Source: Bradyrhizobium sp. SRL28 (lineage in GTDB: Bacteria; Pseudomonadota; Alphaproteobacteria; Rhizobiales; Xanthobacteraceae). Taken from it: a stretch of DNA of 64,000 nucleotides. Position numbers and translations under genes: made by a program. Numbering within the stretch: position 1 is the stretch's first letter; every line of letters starts with the position of its first letter. This document shows positions 8,516 to 18,015 of the stretch, piece by piece. Where the stretch lies: contig NZ_JAHEAG010000003.1 in assembly GCF_018596315.1 (NCBI RefSeq), positions 1-64,000 of the forward strand, in the 5' to 3' direction. Under the pieces are notes generated by a model. It was not told the DNA's origin, did no database searches, and worked only from the letters and a program-made list of their open reading frames with translations.

Positions 8516-8793
8516 TGGCGGACGCTCATGAATCATGGTGAAGCATGGGGCAAAAATATCGCAGTGACGGCCAATAATTATAACTCAGGTCAAAACCTGG
8601 ATTTCGTTGACCACTGTGGCCGCCCGATTCGCTATGATTCCCGTATCGCGGGGACCCGAGAACGGGATTCCTCAAGTCAGTGTTATTTCTCGCGGTCGTG
8701 GCAAGGGCGACGATCGTGAAAGCCGATGAGGGGCGCCGAGATGCCCGCTGTGGGCGATGCCTGCAGCGGGCAGCTTGAGCCGGGTGGGTCAGC
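8516..8793. other. Intergenic stretch without recognised gene
   Basis: Between a decayed repeat and a doubtful small ORF. I see no tRNA, terminator or convincing coding frame; GCCCGCTGTGGGC and CTGCAGCGGGCAG suggest local hairpins near 8749-8775 of unknown meaning. Confidence 0.4.
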
Positions 8794-8976
8794 ATGGCAT
8801 CGATCAGATTTACAACCATCAATATTGGATTGAACCGGCGACCGGCCAAACCAACCACCTGGCATCTACGGCGGGTCATCATGCCGAGACGCAGCATTAC
8901 CGGCCGGCTGGTGCGCGGACAGGTTTGGCGGCGCCACGACGGCCGTCGCTGGTTGTACAAAAAATTCGTCGCATAG
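8794..8976 (+). CDS. Doubtful small basic ORF, 60 residues
   Basis: A short frame with an Arg/Trp-rich C-terminal part (RGQVWRRHDGRRWLYKKFVA). A shorter start at 8881 (MPRRSITGRLVRGQVW) would give 31 residues. It is not recognised, and there is no clear ribosome binding site. It may be a real small protein or chance. Confidence 0.25.
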   Translation: MASIRFTTINIGLNRRPAKPTTWHLRRVIMPRRSITGRLVRGQVWRRHDGRRWLYKKFVA

Positions 8977-8996
8977 CGGGCGCAGTAAGCCGATCC

Positions 8997-9087
8997 GTAG
9001 GGTGGGCAAAGCGCAGCGTGCCCACCATTCCGCCCGGGATTCGGCGCCATGGTGGGCACGGCGCAAGTGCGCCTTTGCCCACCCTAC
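8997..9087. repeat. Palindromic intergenic repeat, family A, overlapping the PPK2 stop
   Basis: Has the family A ends GTAGGGTGGGCAAAGC and TTTGCCCACCCTAC. Its right end contains CTA at 9084-9086, which on the minus strand is the TAG stop of the PPK2 gene. Confidence 0.9.
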
Positions 9088-10004
9088 TTCTTCGCGCTCT
9101 TGCCCTCGGCCAGCAACGCCTCACGGACCTGCTTGAACTCGCTGCGGTCGGCCTTGTCTACCTCTGGGAAATGCAGGTCGAGCTTATCGAGCGCGCTGAC
9201 GATCGCTGAACCGATCACGACGCGGGCGAACCATTTGTGGTCGGCCGGCACGATGTGCCATGGCGCTTGCTTCGTCGAGGTGTGGCGGATCAGGTCCTGG
9301 TAAGCAGCCTGATATTTCGCCCACAGCCCACGCTCACCGATGTCGGCCAGCGAGAACTTCCAGTTCTTGCCGGGATCCTCCAGCCGCTCGAGGAAGCGCT
9401 CGCGCTGTTCCTCCTTCGACACGTTCATGAAGAACTTCAGAATCACGGTGCCGTTGCGCGCGAGGTAGCGCTCCATCGCGGAGATATCCTCGAACCGCTC
9501 CTTCCAGATCTCCTTGGTCACCAGCCGCTCGGGTATCTTCTGCCTGGCGAGTATCTCCGGATGCACCCGCACCACCAGGCATTCCTCGTAATAGGAGCGG
9601 TTGAAGATACCGATCCGGCCGCGCTCCGGCAGTGCGATCATGGATCGCCACATGAAATCGTGATCGAGTTCCCTGCTCGACGGCTGCTTGAACGACCAGA
9701 CCTCGCAGCCCTGCGGATTGACGCCCTCGAACACGCTCTTGATCGCAGAATCCTTGCCGGCGGCGTCCATGCCCTGGAAGATCAGCAGCATCGACCAGCG
9801 GTCCTGCGCGTAGAGCTGTTCCTGGAAATCGGACAGGCGCTCGCGATTGGCCTCGATGATCTTCGTCGCCCCCTCCTTGTCGAGCCCGCCCTTCTCGTTG
9901 GTCTTGTGCGATTTCAGGTGAAATTCGCCCGCCCCGTCGAAACGGAACGGGGCGACATAGGATTTTAGTTCATCGGCAATCGGCTTTGAGGATTTCTTGC
10001 TCAT
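9084..10004 (-). CDS. PPK2-family polyphosphate:nucleotide phosphotransferase
   Basis: A 306-residue single-domain PPK2 kinase, which moves phosphate between polyphosphate and nucleotides in the cytoplasm. The Walker A motif GMDAAGKDS is at residues about 78-86, followed by GVNPQGCEVWSFKQPS, the RGRIGIFNRSYYEE Walker B region and VRVHPEIL. This set matches the PPK2-related subgroup of about 260-300 residues; AMP/ADP/GDP preference cannot be read. GAGGAGGAAATAG precedes the ATG. The TAG stop lies in the edge of a palindromic repeat, so the last one or two residues may be repeat-derived. Confidence 0.92.
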   Translation of the reverse strand: MSKKSSKPIADELKSYVAPFRFDGAGEFHLKSHKTNEKGGLDKEGATKIIEANRERLSDFQEQLYAQDRWSMLLIFQGMDAAGKDSAIKSVFEGVNPQGCEVWSFKQPSSRELDHDFMWRSMIALPERGRIGIFNRSYYEECLVVRVHPEILARQKIPERLVTKEIWKERFEDISAMERYLARNGTVILKFFMNVSKEEQRERFLERLEDPGKNWKFSLADIGERGLWAKYQAAYQDLIRHTSTKQAPWHIVPADHKWFARVVIGSAIVSALDKLDLHFPEVDKADRSEFKQVREALLAEGKSAKK

Positions 10005-10018
10005 CTATTTCCTCCTCG

Positions 10019-10139
10019 TCATGCCCGGGCTTGACCCGGGCATCCACGCTCTTAACACCGCCCGCAAAGACGTGGATGGCCGGGCATAGGCGACGCGCAA
10101 GCGACGCCGTCCTTCGGACGGCTATGCCCGGCCATGACG
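10019..10139. repeat. Palindromic intergenic repeat, family B
   Basis: CATGCCCGGGCTTGACCCGG at one end and CTATGCCCGGCCATGACGG at the other, with an inner GGCCGGGCATAGGCG and a GTCCTTCGGAC hairpin. It lies between the PPK2 gene and livM. Only this copy was seen in the window. Confidence 0.75.
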
Positions 10140-10167
10140 GAGAGAGTACCGTGTATTTGCTCGGTCC

Positions 10168-11139
10168 TCACACCTTCTTGGGTTGCGTCTTGAATCTCTC
10201 CATGACGCTACCAAGAATGCCCTTGGGAAGGAATATGATGAAGACGACCAGCAGCACGCCGTAGACGAGGTTGTCCCAGCCAACCGCGCCGGTGCCGAAG
10301 CGGATGCGCAAGACTTCTGCCAGCATGATGGTGATGATGGCGCCCACCGTCGGCCCGAGCGAGACGTAGAGGCCGCCGACGATGACGGCGAACACCATCT
10401 GCAACGACACCGCGATGCCGCTGACGGTGTCGGGCGAGATGAACATCTGGTACTGGCAGTAGAGCGCGCCGGCGAGCGCGGTCATCAGCGCCGAGATCAG
10501 CGTGATCTTGAGCTTTTCGGCCGTGACGTTGACGCCGGCGGCAGCGGCGGCGTCCTCGTCCTCCGAGATCGCCTCCATGGCGTAGCGGCTCATGCTGCGG
10601 TCGACCCAGCGCCAGACCAGAAGGCCCAGCACCCAGACGCCGAGCGCGATCAGATACCAGGTCGTCTTGTCGTCGAACTGCAGCGCGAGCAGCCCCTTGC
10701 CGCTGGGGGCGCGGTTCGGCGTGTAGCCGAGCGAGCCGCCGGTGTAGTCGCGGGTCGCGGTGATGACCTGCAGCACGATGCCCGACAGCGCCAGCGTCAC
10801 CAGCACGAAATAATGCCCGGTGATGCGGAAGCGGAAACAGGGATAGGCGACGACGAGCGCCAGCACCCCGGCAGCCACCATGCTGATGGGAATGCCGATC
10901 CACGGCGACACGCCGAGATGGTTCCAGAGCAGCGCGGTGACATAAGCCCCGACGCCCATGAAGCCGCCATGGCCGAGCGACACCAGGCCGAAGCGGCCCA
11001 TGATCGACCATGCGGTATAGGCGAACGACCAGATCAGGATCAGCACGAGAATGTGCAGGTGATAGGGCTCGCGATAGACGAAGGGCAGCGCGACCAGCGC
11101 GGCGAGGCCAACGGCCCAGGCGATGTGGCGGGAATTCAC
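10168..11139 (-). CDS. livM: Branched-chain amino acid ABC transporter permease (LivM type)
   Basis: A 323-residue inner-membrane permease with eight or nine hydrophobic helices and the LivM-like loop SLGHGGFMGVGAYVTALL near residue 55. The C-terminal EAISEDEDAAAAAGVNV is the conserved ATPase-coupling loop. The GTG start at 11139 overlaps the livH stop (GTGA); the frame stays open much further upstream through livH, but that part is antisense-like noise. It is last in an operon of binding protein, livG, livF, livH, livM. The substrate could be branched-chain amino acids, amides or aromatic compounds. Confidence 0.9.
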   Translation of the reverse strand: MNSRHIAWAVGLAALVALPFVYREPYHLHILVLILIWSFAYTAWSIMGRFGLVSLGHGGFMGVGAYVTALLWNHLGVSPWIGIPISMVAAGVLALVVAYPCFRFRITGHYFVLVTLALSGIVLQVITATRDYTGGSLGYTPNRAPSGKGLLALQFDDKTTWYLIALGVWVLGLLVWRWVDRSMSRYAMEAISEDEDAAAAAGVNVTAEKLKITLISALMTALAGALYCQYQMFISPDTVSGIAVSLQMVFAVIVGGLYVSLGPTVGAIITIMLAEVLRIRFGTGAVGWDNLVYGVLLVVFIIFLPKGILGSVMERFKTQPKKV

Positions 11140-12017
11140 GAGCGCCTCGCAAAAAGGCCCGCGGGCCGGATGAACATCATGACGATGAAGAAGGCAAACG
11201 CCAGCACGTAACCCCATTCGAGGTCGGAGAACAGGCCGCCCAGCGAAATGATCTGCGCGAACACGAACGCCGCGATGAAGCCGCCGACGAAATTGCCGAG
11301 CCCGCCGAGCACGCAGATCAGAAAGGTGATCGGCCCGAACGACAGCCCGACGAAGGGGTGCACGTCGTATTGCAGCACCAGAAGACAGGCGGCGAGGCCG
11401 GCGAGCGCGCCTCCCAGCGCCGAGGTGATGAGATAGATCCGCTTGGTATCGACCCCCATCAGCGACATGATCTGGCGGTCCTGCGCGACCGCGCGGATCG
11501 CAGTACCCGTATAGGTGCGCTTCATGAAGAAGTAGATCGCCAGCATGCCGATCAAGGCGGCGGCGAAGGCAAGGAGCCGCGAATAACTGAAATGCATCTC
11601 GCCGATCGCCAGCACCGGCAGGCGGATGCCGAGGTTGCGGAAATCGATGCCGAAGGCGACGGTGGCAAAACTCTGCAGGATGAACAGCACGCCGCCGGTC
11701 GCGAGCAGCTGGTTGATCGGCGGCGCGGTCAGAAGCGGCGCGATGACGATGTAGTGCAGCGCCGCCCCAAGGGCTGCGACCAGCAGGATCGCGAACGGCG
11801 CCGCGACCCAGTATGGCAATCCGAACACCTGGACCATGTAATACATGCCGTACATGCCGATCATCACCAGCTCGGCGTAGCAGATCCAGGTGACGTCGAT
11901 GACGCCGAAAATCAAATTGAGCCCGAGCGCGAGCAGCGCCAGCACGCCGCCGAGCAGGATGCCGTTGACCACGGCTTCCAGCAGATAGATGTCGAAGATG
12001 TCGAGAAATGCCTGCAT
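11136..12017 (-). CDS. livH: Branched-chain amino acid ABC transporter permease (LivH type)
   Basis: A 293-residue inner-membrane permease. It begins with a LivH-like helix (EAVVNGILLGGVLALLALGLN), has the GAxxR-like coupling segment TAIRAVAQDRQIMSLMGVD near residue 170-190, and ends LFARRS. It would form the translocation pore with LivM. The gene overlaps livM by four bases and follows livF by 12 bases, so the pair is translationally coupled. Confidence 0.9.
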   Translation of the reverse strand: MQAFLDIFDIYLLEAVVNGILLGGVLALLALGLNLIFGVIDVTWICYAELVMIGMYGMYYMVQVFGLPYWVAAPFAILLVAALGAALHYIVIAPLLTAPPINQLLATGGVLFILQSFATVAFGIDFRNLGIRLPVLAIGEMHFSYSRLLAFAAALIGMLAIYFFMKRTYTGTAIRAVAQDRQIMSLMGVDTKRIYLITSALGGALAGLAACLLVLQYDVHPFVGLSFGPITFLICVLGGLGNFVGGFIAAFVFAQIISLGGLFSDLEWGYVLAFAFFIVMMFIRPAGLFARRS

Positions 12018-12029
12018 CTGTGCCCTGCC

Positions 12030-12734
<705 letters not shown>

Positions 12735-12737
12735 GCG

Positions 12738-13505
12738 TCAGACCCCCGCCTTGCGGCGCGCTTCCGCCGCCGCAGCCTGGCTCGAATCCGCATCCGTCCC
12801 GAGATAGACCTCGATCACCCTGGGATCGCCAGCCACCGCGCTCGGCAGGCCCTCCGAAATCTTCTCGCCGTGATCGAGCACCATCACGCGATCGACCACC
12901 CGCATCAACACGCCCATGATGTGCTCGACCCAGATGATGGTGATGCCGAGCTCGTCGCGGATCTTGCGCAGCATGTCGGCGGCCTGATCCATCTCGTGCT
13001 CGTCGAGCCCGCCGAGGCTTTCATCGGCGAGCAGAAGTTTTGGCCCCGTCGCGAGCGCTTTTGCCAGTTCGAGTTTTTTCAGGCCGGCGGCGCCAAGCCC
13101 GTCGACACTCGCGTGCCGATCCGTCGGCAGGCCGACCATGCCAAGCGCGCGCTCGGCAGCTTCATCGGCCTTGGCCCGGCTATGGCTGCCCTGGCCGTAA
13201 TAGCCGGCCAGCGCCACGTTCTCAAAAATGCTGAGCCTGTGAAACGGCCGCGGGATCTGGAAAGTGCGGCCGATGCCACTGTTGATGATGCGGTGCGGGG
13301 CGACGCCTGAGATCTCCGCGCCGTCAAACAGGATCGATCCCGCCGTCGGCACCAGCGTGCCCGACAGCATGTTGAAGATCGTGCTCTTGCCGGAGCCGTT
13401 CGGGCCGATCAGACCGAGAATCTCGCCCTGCTCGACCCGGAACGACACATTGTTAACTGCGGTGAAGCCGCCGAAACGCTTCACCAACCCTTCTACCGTC
13501 AGCAC
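12738..13505 (-). CDS. livG: Branched-chain amino acid ABC transporter ATP-binding protein (LivG type)
   Basis: A 255-residue ABC ATPase with Walker A GPNGSGKST, the LivG-type GIGRTFQIPRPF Q-loop and GLGAAGLKKLELAKAL in place of a canonical LSGGQ signature, then LLLADESLGGLD as Walker B. In the family LivG often has a divergent signature. I chose the GTG at 13505, preceded by GGAG at eight bases, because a longer frame reaching an ATG at 13586 would add 27 residues encoded by a palindromic repeat (family D). Confidence 0.88.
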   Translation of the reverse strand: MLTVEGLVKRFGGFTAVNNVSFRVEQGEILGLIGPNGSGKSTIFNMLSGTLVPTAGSILFDGAEISGVAPHRIINSGIGRTFQIPRPFHRLSIFENVALAGYYGQGSHSRAKADEAAERALGMVGLPTDRHASVDGLGAAGLKKLELAKALATGPKLLLADESLGGLDEHEMDQAADMLRKIRDELGITIIWVEHIMGVLMRVVDRVMVLDHGEKISEGLPSAVAGDPRVIEVYLGTDADSSQAAAAEARRKAGV

Positions 13506-13530
13506 GCCGGATTCTCCGTCGACGTTTCTT

Positions 13531-13589
13531 GTTTGAGCATAGTCCGGAAAACGCGACAAACGCGAAGGCGTTTGCGCGGGGATCATGCT
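13531..13589. repeat. Family D repeat copy between the binding-protein gene and livG
   Basis: TTGTTTGAGCAT, TCCGGAAAACGCG and a closing GGATCATGCTTTAC match the borders of the family D copies at 28785 and 42254, with a diverged centre that holds the small palindrome AAACGCGAAGGCGTTT. It sits inside an operon, between the stop of the binding protein and livG. Confidence 0.6.
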
Positions 13590-14900
13590 TTACTGGTTGC
13601 TGAACGTGGTTCCCTTCGGCAGCGGCAGCACGGCTTCGCGCTGCGCCTGGCTCTTCGGCCACACCACATACGACTTGTCGTCGACATACTGAATGACCAC
13701 CGGGAACGAGCGCTCGTTCTGGCCGGCCATCTGCGTGCCTTCGCCGTGGAATTTGACGCCGAAGCCGAGCATGGTGCCACCCTCGGGAATGTCGACTTCG
13801 AGCGCGGCCTTGCGCAGCGCATCGGGATCGACGCCACCGTATTTCTTGATGGCGCGCGGCAGCACGTCGGTGAGGAAGAGGTAGGTGTTCGACGCCGCCA
13901 TGCCGACATGGGCGGAACGGATCGCGACCCCAGGCTTGGCCTTGTCGAATTCCTCGCCGACCATCTTGATGACCGGCGGCAGCTTCGGATCCATCGATTT
14001 CTGATTGGCGAGCCAGATCGAAATCGGATCGGTGTTGAAGACGTAGTTGACGTCACCGCCGAGACCTTCCTTCAGCTTCTCATACACGCCATAGCCCGCG
14101 CCGTGACCGACGAGCGCCTGGAATTTTAGCCCCTGCTCGCGCGCCTGACGGCCGAACAGCGTGATGTCCGGATTATAGCCGGTGTGGAAGATCACGTCGG
14201 GCCGCCCGCGCTTCAGCTTGGTGACCAGCGCGGAAAGATCCGGCGCGGTGGCCGAATAACCTTCCTTCATCACGATGTTGAAGCCGGCCTTCTTGGCGCC
14301 GGCCTCGTTGCCCTTGGAGACGTCGACGCCGTAGGCGCCGTCCTCGTGGATGATGGCGACGCGCAGATCCTTTGGATCCTTGCCGAGCTTCTCCTTGGAG
14401 TTCTGCGCGATGAAATCCATCGTCATCATGCCGAACTGGTCACCTGACGCCTGCGGACGGAACACGTATTTGAAGTTCTTGTCCGCGAGCACGGCGGAAG
14501 AAATGCAAGTCGTGATCCACATGAAGTTCTTCAACTGCTCGACGCGCGCGGCCACCGGCACGCATTGCGCCGACGAGAAGAAGCCGAGCAGCATGTTGAC
14601 CTTTTCCTGCTCGATCAGCCGTACCGCCTCGTTGATCGCAACATCAGGCTTGCTCTGGGCGTCGGCGTAAACCGCCTCGACCTTGTAACCCTCGACGCCG
14701 GTCTTGGCGTACTGGTCGAGCATGATCTTGGCGCCGATATATTGCAGCTCCGAGCCGCCGCCCGCGAGCGGGCCGGTCAGGTCGTAAATCACGCCGATCT
14801 TGATTTTCTTTTCCTGGGCCTTGGCGGTCACCGCCATCCCCAGCACCGCGATTGCGGCGGACAGCCCAACGAGAAGGCGTGCAGCTTTGCGCCCCGGCAT
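13590..14900 (-). CDS. Branched-chain amino acid type ABC transporter substrate-binding protein
   Basis: A 436-residue periplasmic binding protein with a signal peptide (basic MPGRKAARLL, hydrophobic core, AKA-Q cleavage near residue 28). The mature part begins KKIKIGVIYDLTGPLAGGG, the typical start of the Leu/Ile/Val-binding family (Peripla_BP_6). At 436 residues it is longer than classic LivJ/K, as in proteins that bind amides, aromatic acids or urea. GAGGGAGG precedes the chosen ATG. First gene of the operon; a GntR-type regulator is divergent. Confidence 0.9.
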   Translation of the reverse strand: MPGRKAARLLVGLSAAIAVLGMAVTAKAQEKKIKIGVIYDLTGPLAGGGSELQYIGAKIMLDQYAKTGVEGYKVEAVYADAQSKPDVAINEAVRLIEQEKVNMLLGFFSSAQCVPVAARVEQLKNFMWITTCISSAVLADKNFKYVFRPQASGDQFGMMTMDFIAQNSKEKLGKDPKDLRVAIIHEDGAYGVDVSKGNEAGAKKAGFNIVMKEGYSATAPDLSALVTKLKRGRPDVIFHTGYNPDITLFGRQAREQGLKFQALVGHGAGYGVYEKLKEGLGGDVNYVFNTDPISIWLANQKSMDPKLPPVIKMVGEEFDKAKPGVAIRSAHVGMAASNTYLFLTDVLPRAIKKYGGVDPDALRKAALEVDIPEGGTMLGFGVKFHGEGTQMAGQNERSFPVVIQYVDDKSYVVWPKSQAQREAVLPLPKGTTFSNQ

Positions 14901-14920
14901 CAAAACCTCCCTCTGTAGAT

Positions 14921-14933
14921 GGTGCAATGCACC
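14921..14933. promoter_or_regulatory. 13-bp palindrome just upstream of the binding-protein gene
   Basis: GGTGCAATGCACC is a perfect palindrome around a central A, about 21 bases before the ATG at 14900. It could be an operator for the divergent GntR-type regulator, or a hairpin in the leader. Confidence 0.4.
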
Positions 14934-15090
14934 TTTTTCTTTTTTGTCGTTTTCTTTTTGTAGTTGTTGTTCTCATCACACGGGCAGCGCCGTGCGATGT
15001 CAAGCCGAATAACCGATGCCACACTGTCGCGGCGCCTCGGCACCCAAAAGTCGCAATCTCCGGTCCGGCCGATGCGCGCGTGATCATCGC

Positions 15091-15150
15091 AAACATCGGA
15101 TGTTAAACATCGGATGATTGCCTAGCACAGCGTGCGCGTGTTAGGCAATC
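15091..15150. promoter_or_regulatory. Candidate operator region of the FadR-type regulator
   Basis: Contains a direct repeat AAACATCGGATG (15091-15102 and 15105-15116), the palindrome GATGTTAAACATC (15099-15111), and an inverted repeat GATTGCCTA/TTAGGCAATC (15116-15124, 15141-15150). All lie between the transporter operon and the regulator start. Binding by the regulator is inferred. Confidence 0.5.
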
Positions 15151-15182
15151 GCGAATTCGCCCGAGATCAGGAGCAGAACGAG

Positions 15183-16013
15183 GTGGCCAAGCCACGGACC
15201 GCCGACAGGCGCATCAAGCCGGGGCGCATTCGCAACGTGTTGACGAGGCTCGGCCGCGAAATTGCGCAGGATCACATTCCGGTCGGAGCGGCCTTGCCGC
15301 CCGAGCCGGATCTCGAAGCCCGCTTCGGCGTCGGACGCGGTGTGGTGCGGGAAGCCGTCAAGACGCTTGCCGCAAAGGGAATGGTGAGCGTCCGGCCGCG
15401 GCACGGCACGCATGTGCTGCCGCGCTCTGAATGGAGCCTGCTCGACCGCGACGTGTTGAGCTGGCTGGTCGGCCAGAACGAGCCGGACCGCGATCTGCTG
15501 CTGGCCATTCAGGAAGTCCGCTCGATCATCGAGCCGGCGGCCGCAGCGCTTGCCGCCGAGCGCGCCACCAAGAACGACCGCTGGCGGATCAATACGGCGT
15601 TGGCCGCGATGGAGACCGCGCAGGACGAGGCGAGCGCCATCGCCGCCGACAAGGCGTTTCACCTTGCGATCCTCGACGCGACGCACAACCCGGTGCTGCA
15701 GGGCTTTCGTGGCGCCATCGACACCATCCTCAACACGGTCTTCGATGTCGCGGTCGGCAGCGTCGGCTGGTTCAAGGACAATCTGCCCAACCACGCCGCC
15801 GCCGCGCGCGCAATCGAGAGCGGCGACGCCGAGAAGGCGCGGATCGCGATGGAACGGGTGCTTGATTATACGAAGTTGAAACTGTCGAACCGGAAGACGG
15901 CAATCGCCACCGCCGCCGATCGACGGCCGGCCGGCACGGCTACAGGCACGTCAAAGAAGAAAGCTGCCGTCAAAAAGGCAGGCGTCAACAAGAAGAAAAA
16001 GAGCCATGGGTAG
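15183..16013 (+). CDS. FadR-subfamily GntR transcriptional regulator (FCD domain)
   Basis: A 276-residue regulator. The winged HTH lies at about residues 20-85 (LPPEPDLEARFGVGRGVVREAVKTLAAKGMVSVRPRHGTHV), followed by an all-helical FCD ligand domain (about 110-235) with the metal-ligand-type Asp and His residues in EVRSIIEPAAAALAA and DKAFHLAILDATHNP. The tail is Lys-rich. FCD proteins bind carboxylic or amino acid ligands and usually repress adjacent catabolic or transport genes. The GTG at 15183 has AGGAG nine bases before it; a further upstream GTG at 15132 is possible. It probably controls the divergent ABC importer. Confidence 0.88.
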   Translation: MAKPRTADRRIKPGRIRNVLTRLGREIAQDHIPVGAALPPEPDLEARFGVGRGVVREAVKTLAAKGMVSVRPRHGTHVLPRSEWSLLDRDVLSWLVGQNEPDRDLLLAIQEVRSIIEPAAAALAAERATKNDRWRINTALAAMETAQDEASAIAADKAFHLAILDATHNPVLQGFRGAIDTILNTVFDVAVGSVGWFKDNLPNHAAAARAIESGDAEKARIAMERVLDYTKLKLSNRKTAIATAADRRPAGTATGTSKKKAAVKKAGVNKKKKSHG

Positions 16014-16015
16014 CC

Positions 16016-16726
16016 CTAGGCCGCAAACTGCGCTTCAAGAAAGGCCGTGACAAAACGCGGCATTGCGGGGGTGAGATCGCGGGTGCCGCGCACGAGGTGG
16101 ATGGCAGATAATTCAGGCTGGTGCTGCGCGGCGAGATTGCGCTCGATCCGCTCGCGCACCGCATCGCCCGGCATGCCGACGCGCAGCATGCGGATCATTG
16201 CGACCGCACGTCCCGTATAGATGCAGTGCCAATGCGGCTCGCTCTCGTACTCGCCGGGCGCCAGCCCGGTTTCTTCCTCAAGCTCGCGCGTGACGCTGCC
16301 TGATATATCAACCGCGCCGTCCCTGATGTCGTCGAGGTCGGGCGTGCCTGACGGGAAATAGATGCGCCCGGCGTTCGACGTGTGCTGCCCCATCTCGCCG
16401 AGCACGAAGGCGCCGTCGGCGCAACATAGCGCACCCATGCCGAAGCCGTTGAACACGCTTGGGTCAGGAAAGCCCCAGTCCCGCCAGGCCAGAAAGCTTG
16501 CGAAATCGGTTTCGAAATAGCTGGCGCTGAAGCGGTCGCCTGAAAACACCGGATTGCGCCCGAGCAGCACGCGGCCGTTCCACATCGCAGGTTTTTCGCG
16601 CTGCTTGTCGGCGAAATGCGCCGCGATCTCCGCGCGCCGCGTTTCGGCAAACGGCCACGTCCACGCTTCGACAACGAGGTCGAGCGCGCTGACGCGATGA
16701 ATGACCGGAGGCTTCGTGTCACTCAT
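16016..16726 (-). CDS. Nudix-like hydrolase family protein
   Basis: A 236-residue protein carrying a recognisable Nudix helix (SVTRELEEETGL) preceded by a Gly-rich segment (IYFPSGTPDLDD), with a longer gap than the canonical 23-residue Nudix box. Nudix enzymes cleave nucleoside diphosphates linked to other groups in the cytoplasm. The substrate is unknown. It is convergent with the GntR-type gene, two bases apart, and on the same strand as the downstream-lying transport binding protein gene that precedes it by about 40 bases. Confidence 0.75.
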   Translation of the reverse strand: MSDTKPPVIHRVSALDLVVEAWTWPFAETRRAEIAAHFADKQREKPAMWNGRVLLGRNPVFSGDRFSASYFETDFASFLAWRDWGFPDPSVFNGFGMGALCCADGAFVLGEMGQHTSNAGRIYFPSGTPDLDDIRDGAVDISGSVTRELEEETGLAPGEYESEPHWHCIYTGRAVAMIRMLRVGMPGDAVRERIERNLAAQHQPELSAIHLVRGTRDLTPAMPRFVTAFLEAQFAA

Positions 16727-16767
16727 CGCCTGGCTTCGCTCGATCTCATGCCCATCCTATCCGGGCT

Positions 16768-17796
16768 TCACTTGGTGTTCGTGCCAGAGGTCTTCTTGAC
16801 CTGTTCGACATATTTGTTGGTGTAAGTCTTGGTCACGTCGATATTGGCCTTGGCGACCTCCGGCGAACCCTCGCTGAACACCGCGAGCACGGCATCCGCG
16901 CCCTTGGGGTCCATCTTGCCGGTCAGCGAATACATCGGGATCGTGTTCTTCAGCGCCGCCAGATAGAGCTCCTTGTTCTTGCCGACGATTTCTTCGGGCA
17001 TCTTCGCCATGATCTCTTCCGGCGAATGCGAGTGAATCCAGTCCAGCGTGTTGACGATCGCCGTGGTCAGCGCCTGCACTTCCTTCTCGTGCGACTTGAT
17101 CCACGCCGTGGTCGTATAGAGTGCGCCGCCGGGATATTCGCCGCCGAACACGGCGAGCGTGTCCTTCTCGCTGCGGGTGTCGGCCAGTATCTTCAAATCG
17201 GGATAGCTGCCCTGCAAAACGGTGACGGAGGGATCGAGCATCACGGCCGCTTCGATCTGTCCCTGCTGCATCGCCGCCACGGCGGTCGCGCCGAGGCCGA
17301 CACCGATCACCGCGGCGCTGGTCGGGTCGAGGCCGTTCTTCTTCAGGAGATATTTCAGGAAGAAATCGGTCGAGGAGCCCGGCGCGCTGACGCCGACCTT
17401 CTTGCCGGCCAGATCCTTGATCGACTTGATGTCGTTGGTGTGCTTGGGCGACACCACCAGCACCAGACCGGGGTAGCGGTCATAGATCACGAAGGACTGC
17501 AATTCCTGCTTCTTGGCGGCCAGATTGACGCAGTGGTCGAAATAGCCCGACACCACGTCGGCGCTGCCGCCGAGCACGGCTTTCAGCGCGTCCGAACCGC
17601 CCTTGAGGTCGACCAGTTCGACCGCCAGCCCCGCCTTTTCATATTCGCCGAGCTGCCTGGCCAGCACCGTCGGCAGATAGCACAGGCAGGAGCCGCCCCC
17701 GATCGCGACGGTGACCTTGCTTTGCGCTGCGGCAAATCCCGAGGTCAGCGTCAGCGCCAGCAGCGAAGCGGCCAGCCGGCCGAACAGTTTCTTCAT
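16768..17796 (-). CDS. NitT/TauT-type ABC transporter substrate-binding protein
   Basis: A 342-residue periplasmic protein with a clear signal peptide (MKKLFGRLAASLLALTLTSGFAAAQ in two parts: basic start, hydrophobic core, AAA-Q cleavage near residue 25). The mature part has the NMT1/SsuA-like layout, for example LARQLGEYEKAGLAVELVDLKGG, LAGKKVGVSAPGSSTDFF and QQGQIEAAVMLDPSV. Members bind taurine, sulfonates, nitrate or thiamine precursors; the ligand is not evident. The ATG has GGAGGAACCC before it. Its likely ATPase and permease lie at 20062-21677, separated by a cupin and an MFS gene. Confidence 0.87.
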   Translation of the reverse strand: MKKLFGRLAASLLALTLTSGFAAAQSKVTVAIGGGSCLCYLPTVLARQLGEYEKAGLAVELVDLKGGSDALKAVLGGSADVVSGYFDHCVNLAAKKQELQSFVIYDRYPGLVLVVSPKHTNDIKSIKDLAGKKVGVSAPGSSTDFFLKYLLKKNGLDPTSAAVIGVGLGATAVAAMQQGQIEAAVMLDPSVTVLQGSYPDLKILADTRSEKDTLAVFGGEYPGGALYTTTAWIKSHEKEVQALTTAIVNTLDWIHSHSPEEIMAKMPEEIVGKNKELYLAALKNTIPMYSLTGKMDPKGADAVLAVFSEGSPEVAKANIDVTKTYTNKYVEQVKKTSGTNTK

Positions 17797-18015
17797 GGGT
17801 TCCTCCAAAGATTTGGCTCGCACGATAGTGCAGCCCGGCGGGCTTGAGAAGGCGACTTTGGTGCCAAAGCGCGGCTCGCAACGCTGGCGTCCTGATCATG
17901 CAGACCGCTCTATTCCGCGATCTTTTCGTGAGATACGCAGCATCGCGCGCTGGTCAGACGGATTCCCGCGGCATAGCATCGCCTCCACAAAAATCAACAC
18001 AGGGGAGGACTGCCC

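Noticed and set aside
8526..9059. 177-codon minus-strand ORF in the gap before the PPK2 gene
   Set aside because: It reads through palindromic repeat sequence and lacks any family pattern.
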